A DNA stretch of 41,294 nucleotides, from positions 1-41,294 of the forward strand of contig CAIULL010000146.1 of NCBI GenBank assembly GCA_903899985.1. Direction: 5' to 3'. Under the pieces are notes generated by a model. The model had not been told where the DNA came from, searched no databases, and saw nothing but the letters and a program-made list of their open reading frames with translations. Positions 1-8,212 of the stretch are shown here, piece by piece (within the stretch, counting starts at the first letter, position 1; each line of letters begins with the position of its first letter). The position numbers were made by a program, and so were the translations under genes. Source of the stretch: an uncultured Schlesneria sp. Its GTDB lineage: Bacteria; Planctomycetota; Planctomycetia; Planctomycetales; Planctomycetaceae.

Positions 1-711
1 CCAAAATGCGACACGATTTTCCAGAAATGGCCGAAGACGTTCGAAATTCCGCTGTAGCATGATTCCTAGTAGAAACATGTAGAGATGAGGTAGCGGCGTG
101 ACCATCTGCAGTTTGGTCCATTGACTGTCGGGGTCGGCGTGTACCGACAATTGGAACCAGTACGCGAACGAGGCCAAAGCGAGCACCGCCAGACCAAAGT
201 CGGCCCCGCGGCGACGGACTCGATTCACAAACCCGACGTAGAGAGCTGGCAGTAAAACATAAAAACCCAGTTCAACGGGAATCGTCCAAAGGCTCCCATT
301 TAATACACCAAGCCCGAACCCTCGCATGAACGAGGGGTTGTAGACCTGAACGAAAGTTGTCTGAGCGACGATCCACAGTACAAATGACGGGCTGGTCGCA
401 ATGGCAGGAGTGATTGCGCCGAACGCGGTCGCAACGAGAATTCCAACGGCCAATTGGACCCACAATGCTGGATAAATCCTCAACACGCGTTTTGTCGCGT
501 AGTCTCGCCAGTTGTCCGATCGTTCCCACGACCGCGAGATCAAAAATCCGCTGATCGTGAAAAAAATCGGGACTCCCGGAAACCAGTGAATGAAATTGGA
601 GAGCGTCGGATCACCGATTCCCGTCGTAATTCCCAGGTGCCAGCAGGTATGGCAATAGACCACCTGTAATGCGGCAAGAAGTCGAATGAGATCGAAGTTG
701 TTGGGACGCAT
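1..711 (-). CDS. Acyltransferase 3 family membrane protein (partial, cut by window edge)
   Basis: Reading the minus strand from an ATG at 711 gives an uninterrupted 237-codon frame running off the left edge, so the C-terminus is missing. The N-terminus has the acyltransferase-3 (OafA/YrhL-type) signature: FDLIRLLAALQVVYCH, with Arg10 and the family's putative catalytic His21, then a hydrophobic GVPIFFTISGFLI segment at about 46-58 and several further membrane helices. Family members transfer acetyl or other acyl groups onto sugars of surface polysaccharides at the cytoplasmic membrane. It is the last visible gene of the minus-strand glycan operon, 129 bp after the aminotransferase, which fits decoration of the polymer made there. 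The acyl donor and sugar acceptor cannot be inferred. Confidence 0.88.
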   Translation of the reverse strand, partial: MRPNNFDLIRLLAALQVVYCHTCWHLGITTGIGDPTLSNFIHWFPGVPIFFTISGFLISRSWERSDNWRDYATKRVLRIYPALWVQLAVGILVATAFGAITPAIATSPSFVLWIVAQTTFVQVYNPSFMRGFGLGVLNGSLWTIPVELGFYVLLPALYVGFVNRVRRRGADFGLAVLALASFAYWFQLSVHADPDSQWTKLQMVTPLPHLYMFLLGIMLQRNFERLRPFLENRVAFW

Positions 712-840
712 ATTTACTTCTTTCTCTCGAGGACCTTGACGCTGGAAGTGTCGACAGAGTTCCTTACCTTGATGGAGCGGGCGCTCCTGGAGAACCGCCT
801 GCTGCGGCTCCCGAGGAACTGATCCGAATGATCTGCCTGC

Positions 841-2118
841 TTATGCCGCTCGGCTTTTTTCTGTCGTCGTTGATTGAGTGAGATCCTTCTTAGATGCGAC
901 GTTCATGACTTTCTGAATCGCTCGTGCGGTTTCCTCGATCTCTGTGACTTTCAGGGTCGGGTGGACCATGAACATCAGGCTTGTCTCGCCCAGTTCACGA
1001 GCGACCGGAAGTCGAACTTTCGGTCGAAGTCCTGGTTGATCGAAGGCCTTTTCCAGGTAGATCTCGCTGCACGAACCAGGGCCGCAGGAGACCCCTTCCG
1101 CTTGAAGATTCTGGACGATTCGATCACGGGTCCAGCCTGCATTTAAATACTCAGGCCGCACAAAGGCGTAGTACTTGTAGTAACTGTGCGACATATGAGC
1201 TGGAGCCTGTGGAATTCGCAACGCGGGGATTGTCGCCAGGGAACTGGTGAGCATGGCCGCGTTTTTGCGTCGTGCGTCAATCCATTCAGGCAATCGCTTC
1301 AGCATCACGCGGCCCATGGCGGATTGCATTTCGGTCAAACGCCAGTTCGTTCCGAAACTTTCATGCAGCCAGCGGAACAGATGCGGCTGATGTGGTTTCT
1401 GGATTGCCGACAGGCTTTTGCCGTGATCTTTGAGACTCCAGCACCTATTCCATAATTCGCGGTCATTGGTGGTCATCAACCCACCCTCGCCGCCTGTGGT
1501 CATGATCTTGTCCTGGCAGAAGGAAAATGCACCGACATGTCCAATCGTACCGACGTGGCGACCTTTGTATGTTGCATGATGCGATTGGGCACAGTCTTCG
1601 ATGACCTTGATTCCGTAAGTCCGTGCCAGATCCATGATCGGGTCCATATCGCATGGCCAGCCTGCCAGATGGACAGCGACAATTGCGCGGGTCCGGTGGG
1701 TCAACACTGCTCGAATCGTATCAACATTCAGAGTCTGGCTGTCTCGGTCGACATCAGCGACCACAGGTTTTGCGCCGCGCATGACAGCACAACTGGCAGA
1801 AGCGATGAATGTACGAGTAGGGACGATGACTTCGTCGCCAGGACCGATTCCCAATCCATAAAGCGCCAGTTCCAGAGCAACCGTCCCGTTCGTCAAGGCG
1901 ATTGCGTGTTTTGAGCCGATGGCTTCGGCGTATTCTCGTTCGAAGAGTTTTCCTTCTTCTCCCGTCCAGTAATTGACCTTGTTGGACCGCAGGACTCTGG
2001 TTGAAGCCTCGATGATTTCTTCATCAAAATAAGGCCAGGGCGAGAACGCTCCTTGTCGAACGGGTTTTCCACCTTCCGGGGCCAAAACGTGATCTTCAAA
2101 ATTGACCGTCTTCGACAT
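841..2118 (-). CDS. DegT/DnrJ/EryC1/StrS family sugar aminotransferase
   Basis: This 425-residue protein has the full fold-type I PLP aminotransferase layout of nucleotide-sugar aminotransferases. The VIEDCAQSHHA segment carries Asp175, which should contact the PLP ring nitrogen, and FSFCQDKIMTTGGEGG carries the Schiff-base lysine, Lys204. Family members aminate keto-sugar nucleotides, such as UDP-4-keto sugars, for glycan building blocks. AAGGA lies just upstream of the ATG at 2118. It follows the phosphoglycosyltransferase/acetyltransferase fusion by 163 bp on the same strand. That pairing suggests the aminotransferase makes the 4-amino sugar which the PglD-like domain N-acetylates, as PglE does in Campylobacter or PglC in Neisseria. 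The exact substrate is an inference, and the sequence could also fit other DegT subfamilies such as perosamine-type enzymes. Confidence 0.9.
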   Translation of the reverse strand: MSKTVNFEDHVLAPEGGKPVRQGAFSPWPYFDEEIIEASTRVLRSNKVNYWTGEEGKLFEREYAEAIGSKHAIALTNGTVALELALYGLGIGPGDEVIVPTRTFIASASCAVMRGAKPVVADVDRDSQTLNVDTIRAVLTHRTRAIVAVHLAGWPCDMDPIMDLARTYGIKVIEDCAQSHHATYKGRHVGTIGHVGAFSFCQDKIMTTGGEGGLMTTNDRELWNRCWSLKDHGKSLSAIQKPHQPHLFRWLHESFGTNWRLTEMQSAMGRVMLKRLPEWIDARRKNAAMLTSSLATIPALRIPQAPAHMSHSYYKYYAFVRPEYLNAGWTRDRIVQNLQAEGVSCGPGSCSEIYLEKAFDQPGLRPKVRLPVARELGETSLMFMVHPTLKVTEIEETARAIQKVMNVASKKDLTQSTTTEKSRAA

Positions 2119-2281
2119 CGAGAATCCTTCCGGCGCGAGAATTGGTTGGTTTAATTGGTTTCTGATTGCAGCGATTTCAAGTTGAGTAACGTCAATGCGT
2201 TCCCGTGATTTCTTGTCTTCCTTCAGTCTCGGGCACCATAAAGGTGACTGGGTTTAATGCGTGGAAAATCGTGTCCGGCGC

Positions 2282-3535
2282 CTAAGCCGACTTCTTCAGT
2301 TCGACGGGTTCTGCCTGGCGAATGATTCGGGGTGTTGGTCCAACGACAGTACATCCGCGTGGCAGGTCGTGGATGACGACGGTTCCAGCCCCGACAGTGA
2401 CATCCGCTTCAATTCGAATGTTTGGAATCACACTACTACCTGTGCCCAGCAGGCTGCGATGGTCAACACAAACTGTCCCGGATAAATGCGCCCCCGGTCC
2501 AATACCAACATAATCCCCAACCTGGCAGTCGTGATCGATTGAGGCTGAAGTGTTCACGATCACGTGGCGGCCAACGGAAACATGTGGCTGGACCACTGCA
2601 CCAGCGAATACGACTGTTCCAGCTCCCAATTTGACAGACTCATGGACGAATGCGCGAGGGTGAATTGCGGTGATCCATTCGATGGGTAACGATTCAACCA
2701 GTTGCTGTCGAATTCGAGCATCACCGATTCCGATGATCCCTGAGAACTTTTGCGGAGTGGCTTTCACCTCTGCAATCGGTCCGCGAACAGGAATTCCCAG
2801 GATCGAAGTTCCCCAGAGTTGTGCGTTGTCATCATAAACCGCGTCGACGGTAACACCGGCTGCCTGCAGCGTGCTCACGACGACCTTCCCATGACCACCG
2901 GCTCCGATCACCACAACTTGCTTAGACCCTTCGAAGTCCGGCATGGAAACGTGGCCTTCAGCCGTGATTCCCTTCCGACCGAAAACTGCAGCAAACGTCT
3001 TCCAGAGGATTTGCAGGTCCAGCCACAAACTTTGATTGTCGACGTACCAGACATCCAGCTGGAATCGTTCGTCCCAGCCGACCGCATTACGACCGTTCAC
3101 TTGCGCCCAGCCAGTGATGCCTGGTGTGACATCGTGTCGGCGAGCTTGTTCTGGCGAGTACATTGGCAGATATCGAACTTTGAGTGGACGAGGTCCGACG
3201 AGGCTCATCTGGCCAGTTACCACATTCCAAAGTTCTGGAAGTTCATCCAGGCTGCTGGCTCGTAGAAATTTACCGAACGCCGTCAGCCGCAAGTCATCGT
3301 AAAGTAATGCACCATTCGCGTCGCGCGCGTCGGTCATCGATCTGAATTTGCAGATTTTAAATAGTTTTCCGCCACGCCCAGGACGTTCCTGACGGAACAG
3401 TACGGGCGAGCCGAGGAAAATACGCACGAGGACTGCCGTGACGGCCAGGAGAGGCGCGAACACGATCAATGCGGGAACGGCGACTGAGAGATCAAACAGC
3501 CGTTTGCCGAATCTGCGATAAAAGCCTTTCGACAT
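2282..3535 (-). CDS. Fused phosphoglycosyltransferase / PglD-like sugar N-acetyltransferase
   Basis: Two complete domains lie in one 417-residue chain. Residues 1-200 are a monotopic phosphoglycosyltransferase of the PglC/bacterial sugar transferase family: an N-terminal membrane helix at about 13-40, KFRSM at 63-67, the catalytic Asp97-Glu98 in SSLDELPELWN, VGPRPL at 113-118, and the family-typical GITAEGHVSMPDF tail. Residues 206-405 are a PglD-like acetyltransferase: nucleotide-binding GAGGHGKVV at 211-219, then a left-handed beta-helix with hexapeptide repeats and probable catalytic His335 in NTSASIDHDC. The architecture matches Neisseria PglB, which acetylates UDP-4-amino sugar and transfers the phosphosugar to undecaprenyl phosphate. 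I prefer the ATG at 3535, with AAAGG upstream and one base after the previous stop, over an upstream TTG at 3580. The exact sugar is inferred. Confidence 0.9.
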   Translation of the reverse strand: MSKGFYRRFGKRLFDLSVAVPALIVFAPLLAVTAVLVRIFLGSPVLFRQERPGRGGKLFKICKFRSMTDARDANGALLYDDLRLTAFGKFLRASSLDELPELWNVVTGQMSLVGPRPLKVRYLPMYSPEQARRHDVTPGITGWAQVNGRNAVGWDERFQLDVWYVDNQSLWLDLQILWKTFAAVFGRKGITAEGHVSMPDFEGSKQVVVIGAGGHGKVVVSTLQAAGVTVDAVYDDNAQLWGTSILGIPVRGPIAEVKATPQKFSGIIGIGDARIRQQLVESLPIEWITAIHPRAFVHESVKLGAGTVVFAGAVVQPHVSVGRHVIVNTSASIDHDCQVGDYVGIGPGAHLSGTVCVDHRSLLGTGSSVIPNIRIEADVTVGAGTVVIHDLPRGCTVVGPTPRIIRQAEPVELKKSA

Positions 3536-3536
3536 T

Positions 3537-4757
3537 TCAGGCGACCTTTTTATTGCCGATCTTTTGGACAAGTTCACCAAATTGCAGAGCTTGCTTGTTC
3601 CGATCGAAGAATTTGATCACGTAGTCGCGAGCAGACCGACCCATCTGTTCACTTCGCGGTCGATTTGAAAAGAGCGTCCGGACGGCGTTTGCCATCGCTT
3701 GAGGATTTCCTGGAGGGACAGGAATACCACCGTCCGCGGCTTCAATCACCTGGCGGATGACGCCATCGATTGCCAGAACGACGGGTCGCGATGCCGCCAT
3801 GTAATCGAACACCTTGTTCGGATAGGTCGTACGAAACATCGGGATGTCGCGAAGCACGGCGAGGCACACGTCGGACTCGGCCAAAATCTCTGGCATTTGT
3901 GATTTTGGTCGCGATCCGGTGAATGTCACGTTTTTCACATTCATTTCTCGAGCGAGTTCTTCGAGTTTTGGTCGGTCTTTTCCATCGCCAACCATGAGGA
4001 AGTGCACGTCGGGAACATCGCTGAGCATCGTCGCCGCTTCGAGTACGACTTCGAGATTATTGGCCATTCCCATGGCACCGGCATATGTGACGATGTATTT
4101 GTCTTGAAGGTGGAATTCTTGGCGCAGGCCACCTGCCGAGGGTTTGACGTGGAACATGTCAGGATCGACCCCGTTGGCGATAAAGCTGATTTTTGCTGCG
4201 GGGATCCCGAGACCAATCAAGTAATCGCGATAAGCGGGTGAGTTCACAAGCAGGTGATTTGCCCTTGCGTAAAGAAAACGTTCAAGCCTTCTTGCGAGCC
4301 AGATCAAAACCGGATTCTTCAAGACACCCATGTCGACCGCAAACTCAGGCCACAAGTCGCGAATTTCCAGCAGGAAGGGACACCATTTGACGACGGAGAT
4401 GACCCAGGCCGAGACTGCCTGGAAAATCGGGGGAGATGTGCCAATCACCAGGTCCACATTTTTGACTTTCAGGGCAGCCCAGACGGAACTGACCATGAAC
4501 GAGAGAAACGAAACGATTCGCCACATGAAACTGCGGTGCAGGGCTGAATACGTCCACGCCCGTTGAACTTTGACTCCGTCAAAATCTTGAACTCTTTCGT
4601 CTGCAGCACACTTCTTCCCGCTGAGATAACTCAGGTCACTCGCCACGATTGAGAACGCATGTCCTCCGTCGACGAACCGCCGCGCGAGTTCATAATGTCG
4701 CGTACCACCGGCATCGTCGGGTGAGACAAACGCTTGATGGATTAACAGGACGTGCAT
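3537..4757 (-). CDS. GT4-family glycosyltransferase (WcaI/WbuB-like)
   Basis: A 406-residue GT-B glycosyltransferase. The N-terminal acceptor domain starts MHVLLIHQAF and contains a glycine-rich DDAGGTRHYE segment and EIRDLWPE at 131-138. The donor domain has IANGVD at 193-198, YAGAMG at 225-230 and a nucleotide-sugar-binding segment of the family 4 type (SDVCLAVL, then YPNKVFDYMAASRPV at 312-326). It should add a sugar from an NDP donor to a lipid-linked glycan on the cytoplasmic face, probably soon after the initiating phosphoglycosyltransferase encoded one base downstream. Upstream in-frame codons exist, but the ATG at 4757 is preferred because the fold begins there and GGAG lies nine bases before it. 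The gene overlaps the lyase gene by 16 bp, pointing to translational coupling. Donor and linkage are unknown. Confidence 0.9.
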   Translation of the reverse strand: MHVLLIHQAFVSPDDAGGTRHYELARRFVDGGHAFSIVASDLSYLSGKKCAADERVQDFDGVKVQRAWTYSALHRSFMWRIVSFLSFMVSSVWAALKVKNVDLVIGTSPPIFQAVSAWVISVVKWCPFLLEIRDLWPEFAVDMGVLKNPVLIWLARRLERFLYARANHLLVNSPAYRDYLIGLGIPAAKISFIANGVDPDMFHVKPSAGGLRQEFHLQDKYIVTYAGAMGMANNLEVVLEAATMLSDVPDVHFLMVGDGKDRPKLEELAREMNVKNVTFTGSRPKSQMPEILAESDVCLAVLRDIPMFRTTYPNKVFDYMAASRPVVLAIDGVIRQVIEAADGGIPVPPGNPQAMANAVRTLFSNRPRSEQMGRSARDYVIKFFDRNKQALQFGELVQKIGNKKVA

Positions 4758-7036
4758 CTGCGAAACTCCGGAATCAAATGTGGCAGTAAATGGTTGGGGG
4801 CAGAGAGATTCTTTTCGAATGAACTGTCGGTATGGACGGATGCCACTAAGGGCATTCCTTTGGCGTTGATGACGTTGAGTGACGCGGAGGCATTCCATTC
4901 CGAACCGCGCACATTTACGAGATCACGATCGATCGAGACACTTTGAGCATCTGGACCCAGCAATGTCGCAAAGACAATCTCAGACGAAGTCGACTCGATA
5001 CAGGCTGATAATGCGGGCTCGACAGAATGGTAGTAACTTGACCGCCAACCTCGAGCGGAATCAGCACCTGCTCGAGTCACGTTGAAGTTCACTGAAGTGG
5101 ACGACGAGGCGATGACAACGCGATAAGGCCCCTTCGGCGTCTCGATTTCAATTGACGTATCCGTCTGATCCGTTTTGAAAGGTCCATCCGCGAGTAACCA
5201 GTGCAGACGATAATCATGGGATTGGCGGCCGCTGAGCGAATCGACAACCAGCCAGTGTTCCGCACCTAATCGGACGAGGCCACGACGATGCGTCACGGGA
5301 TCAGTCAAACGCCGATAACCATCGTGCTCGCCATTCCAGCATGAGACATCACCCCGACACGGAACATTTCGTCCGTAAGACTTCCCTTTCAGCCACGGCA
5401 ACCAGAGAAAGCGACTTGCACGGTCCATCTGATCCTGGCCGTCAACGGTGACCGTATTATGAAATGAGGTATGCGCAAAAGGGTTATTCCACGGTGGCGG
5501 TGAGTTATAGCTATAGGTTCCGGGATCGATCGCGATGTTCTCGCCTCGCCACCAGATATCCACGTGCAGCATATCCGCTTGCGAAGGACGATGTTGGAAT
5601 GTTGCGGCACGAGTCACAGCGTATCCATCCGCCGCTCGTAACGTTGCATAGCCACCAATGGGTGCGTCAAAGTCAGTACGGCAAGAGATTTCAGAATTGC
5701 CGGTCGATCCTGTTTGTGAAGGATGTAATGCACCGATGCCGGATCGGTTATCTTGAACAGTCTGCTTTGTATTCTCGTTAACGCCGAACAGCCAAAGTAA
5801 ATCTTCATCCCAGGGGCCTGAGTCATAGCGACATTGGCCTGTTGTCAGGAAACTGGCCGCCTGGACGACCGGACGATAGTCACGATAGTCCAGATTGTTC
5901 AGAGGAAGAATTAACGCTCCGTCATCCTGTCCATAACAGGGGACGCAGCCGGTTGATTCGTCTTGAAGCTGAAAGACAAACTCTCCCGCCTTTGCAATAC
6001 GATCGCGAAGCGAGTCAGAGAATGGCTGCTGTAACACATCGCCCAGCCGGATCGACCAGATGTAGTCGTGTAACATGACACGATGATAATTCATCGAGTG
6101 CTGTGAGAACGCACCATCGTCGTAAATCAATTCAACAGCCTGACTCTCCAACAGTTGTTTGCCGCGTGCGGCCCACCGTTTGGAATCAAGAAATTCAGGG
6201 AACAATGAGCCAATTGTCCAGAGTCCCATGGCCTCACTGAGCCCGTGATTATTCCGTTGGCTCAGTGCATAACCGATATTGGATTCAATTCGCATCCCGG
6301 ACACGGCAATCATCTGAGCCAGCATCGCCAATCGAGTTGGTGTCGTTGCCTTGCAGGCTGCGAAACCATATAGCCCAAAACACCAGGCCATCACCCGCAG
6401 GCTGATTTCTTGTCCGCATTTCCAGTTTACACCCGTTTCAGGCGGATTTGCTTCTCGCCAACTTTCGATCAGTTGCCAGAAAAGTTCCGCGTACTGAGTG
6501 TCACCAGTTCGCCAGAAGGCTCGAACAAGTGGAAAGACGAACGCAAAGCGATTGGTTTCCCACGCCAGCTTGATGTCACCAGCCCCGAAGTCACTGATCT
6601 GGCTCCAGTGTTGGTCTTTTGGAAATTCTTTGACATGGATCGGATCTGAGTGCCAGCGAGGAGGAAACCCGACGTTCATTCGCTCGTGGGAAAAAAACGA
6701 TACAAAACCTCGCCCAACGTCATCAGCTGCCAAAAGAGGCGATCTTAGGGATGAGTCCCATTTATCAAAAATGTGCTGAGACGCTTCGCGTTCATGTGGA
6801 TCAAAAAAGAATTGGGGGGCTGAGTGAAGCCGATATTCTGCATATCGTACAGGATCGATAAGCGATTGATCGGTCAAGAACATGGCAACGGGCTGTTCTT
6901 CCCATGTCGTGACGGGAAGTTGAAGCCGAACCAGACCACTCTTCAAACGCATTGCATGCCATGTCCGATACATCAGCCACTGAGGGCCAAAATATCGCAG
7001 CAGCTGCGAACAACGATGAAGGTGGGAGACATTCAC
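4742..7036 (-). CDS. Heparinase II/III family polysaccharide lyase-like protein
   Basis: A 764-residue protein with the alginate-lyase/heparinase II/III layout. An N-terminal region at about 1-130 resembles those attached to such enzymes in exopolysaccharide loci. An alpha/alpha toroid follows, with ALSQRNNHGLSEAMGLW at 257-273 and the SQHSMNYHR tyrosine at about 317. The C-terminal beta domain contains HVDIWWRGENIAIDPGTYSYN and NPFAHTSFHNTVTVDG. Family enzymes cleave uronic-acid polymers by beta-elimination. Within a biosynthesis operon such a protein may trim, release or otherwise process the polymer. No clear signal peptide is visible, so its location is uncertain. The start is GTG at 7036 with AGGA upstream; the next Met, residue 22, would remove conserved N-terminal sequence. 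The gene overlaps the GT4 gene. Confidence 0.87.
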   Translation of the reverse strand: MNVSHLHRCSQLLRYFGPQWLMYRTWHAMRLKSGLVRLQLPVTTWEEQPVAMFLTDQSLIDPVRYAEYRLHSAPQFFFDPHEREASQHIFDKWDSSLRSPLLAADDVGRGFVSFFSHERMNVGFPPRWHSDPIHVKEFPKDQHWSQISDFGAGDIKLAWETNRFAFVFPLVRAFWRTGDTQYAELFWQLIESWREANPPETGVNWKCGQEISLRVMAWCFGLYGFAACKATTPTRLAMLAQMIAVSGMRIESNIGYALSQRNNHGLSEAMGLWTIGSLFPEFLDSKRWAARGKQLLESQAVELIYDDGAFSQHSMNYHRVMLHDYIWSIRLGDVLQQPFSDSLRDRIAKAGEFVFQLQDESTGCVPCYGQDDGALILPLNNLDYRDYRPVVQAASFLTTGQCRYDSGPWDEDLLWLFGVNENTKQTVQDNRSGIGALHPSQTGSTGNSEISCRTDFDAPIGGYATLRAADGYAVTRAATFQHRPSQADMLHVDIWWRGENIAIDPGTYSYNSPPPWNNPFAHTSFHNTVTVDGQDQMDRASRFLWLPWLKGKSYGRNVPCRGDVSCWNGEHDGYRRLTDPVTHRRGLVRLGAEHWLVVDSLSGRQSHDYRLHWLLADGPFKTDQTDTSIEIETPKGPYRVVIASSSTSVNFNVTRAGADSARGWRSSYYHSVEPALSACIESTSSEIVFATLLGPDAQSVSIDRDLVNVRGSEWNASASLNVINAKGMPLVASVHTDSSFEKNLSAPNHLLPHLIPEFRRCTSC

Positions 7037-7099
7037 TTCGTCGGAATCCTTCGAGTTCGAAATCGAACTCGTTGGGTAGTATGAAAAATCGAATTCGAC

Positions 7100-8197
7100 C
7101 TAAGCGGCACGCCGTTGCGGAGCAGCTTTGACATTCAGGACAACATCTGCAATTCGTTCCGAGGCAGATCCATCCCACAGCGGTGGAATACGTCCTCCCT
7201 TTCCATGCCCTGCCAGAATCTGAGAAACCTCTCGGCTTAACAGTTCCATATCCGTACCCACGAGTGTGTTAGTGCCGTGTGTTACGGTGACTGGCCGTTC
7301 CGTGTTTTCTCGGACCGTCAAGCAGGGAATGCCTAAGGCGGTGGTTTCTTCCTGAAGTCCGCCGGAGTCAGTGATGACGACGGTCGCTCGTTGTTGTAAG
7401 GCAAGACATTCGAGATAACCTGTTGGGGGGATCGCAAAGAATCTCGTCGAGTCCTCAAAATCGAAGCCGAGGTTTTCGATTCGAGCCTTCGTTCGAGGAT
7501 GAACCGGGAACACAATTTGAAGTCGATCGCTGATTGTTGTTAACGTTGTCAGGATGCGTTTCAGTGTTGCCGGATCGTCAACGTTGGATGGACGATGCAG
7601 CGTGACCAAAGCAAAGTCATCGCTTAAATTTGGAATTTCCGGCATTCGCGCCTGCGGCAGCAAAGTCCGTAACGTATCGATCATCACATTTCCGACGAAA
7701 TAGATTTTGTCACTGGCCACCCCTTCGCGAAGAAGATTGCCTTCCGCCTCAGCCGACGGGATCAGCAGCATGTCGGCCAGTTGGTCCGTGACAAGACGGT
7801 TGATTTCTTCGGGCATAGTCCGATCAAACGATCGCAATCCCGCTTCCACGTGCGCGAGTTTTGTTCCAAGTTTGGCGCAAACTAATGTCGCTGCCACAGT
7901 TGAATTGACGTCGCCGTAGACAAGCACAAGGTCAGGCTTTCGTTCGAGAATTGTTTTCTCGAACCGAATCATGACCTCCGCCGTTTGTACGGCATGCGAC
8001 CCGGAGCCGACTTCAAGCGAGACATCAGGTCGCGGAATTTGTAGTTGTTCAAAGAAAATATCGGACAAGTTGGCATCGTAATGCTGGCCTGTGTGAACGA
8101 GCGACTGTCGAACACCCGCTCGCTTGCGAAACGCTGCGTGAACGGGAGCCACCTTCATAAAGTTCGGCCTTGCGCCGACAACGTGTAAAACGTGCAT
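7100..8197 (-). CDS. wecB: UDP-N-acetylglucosamine 2-epimerase (non-hydrolysing)
   Basis: Interconverts UDP-GlcNAc and UDP-ManNAc in the cytoplasm, supplying ManNAc-type sugars for surface polysaccharides. The 365-residue length is normal. Family motifs are all present: GARPNFMK at 8-15, HTGQHYD at 35-41, YGDVNST with Asp96, HVEAGLRS with Glu118, TLHRPSN with His201, and the C-terminal TVRENTERPVTVTHGTN loop. The Asp, Glu and His match the catalytic residues of the E. coli enzyme. It sits 15 bp after the bi-domain oxidoreductase and 63 bp before the lyase on the same strand. The product may be oxidised to a uronic form, but no typical WecC-like UDP-ManNAc dehydrogenase is in view. Confidence 0.95.
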   Translation of the reverse strand: MHVLHVVGARPNFMKVAPVHAAFRKRAGVRQSLVHTGQHYDANLSDIFFEQLQIPRPDVSLEVGSGSHAVQTAEVMIRFEKTILERKPDLVLVYGDVNSTVAATLVCAKLGTKLAHVEAGLRSFDRTMPEEINRLVTDQLADMLLIPSAEAEGNLLREGVASDKIYFVGNVMIDTLRTLLPQARMPEIPNLSDDFALVTLHRPSNVDDPATLKRILTTLTTISDRLQIVFPVHPRTKARIENLGFDFEDSTRFFAIPPTGYLECLALQQRATVVITDSGGLQEETTALGIPCLTVRENTERPVTVTHGTNTLVGTDMELLSREVSQILAGHGKGGRIPPLWDGSASERIADVVLNVKAAPQRRAA

Positions 8198-8212
8198 GGG
8201 AGTCCATTCCTA

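Noticed and set aside
3536-3580. TTG start of the phosphoglycosyltransferase fusion at 3580
   Set aside because: It overlaps the GT4 gene by 44 bp and has no ribosome site, while the ATG at 3535 has AAAGG at good spacing and starts where the family fold starts.
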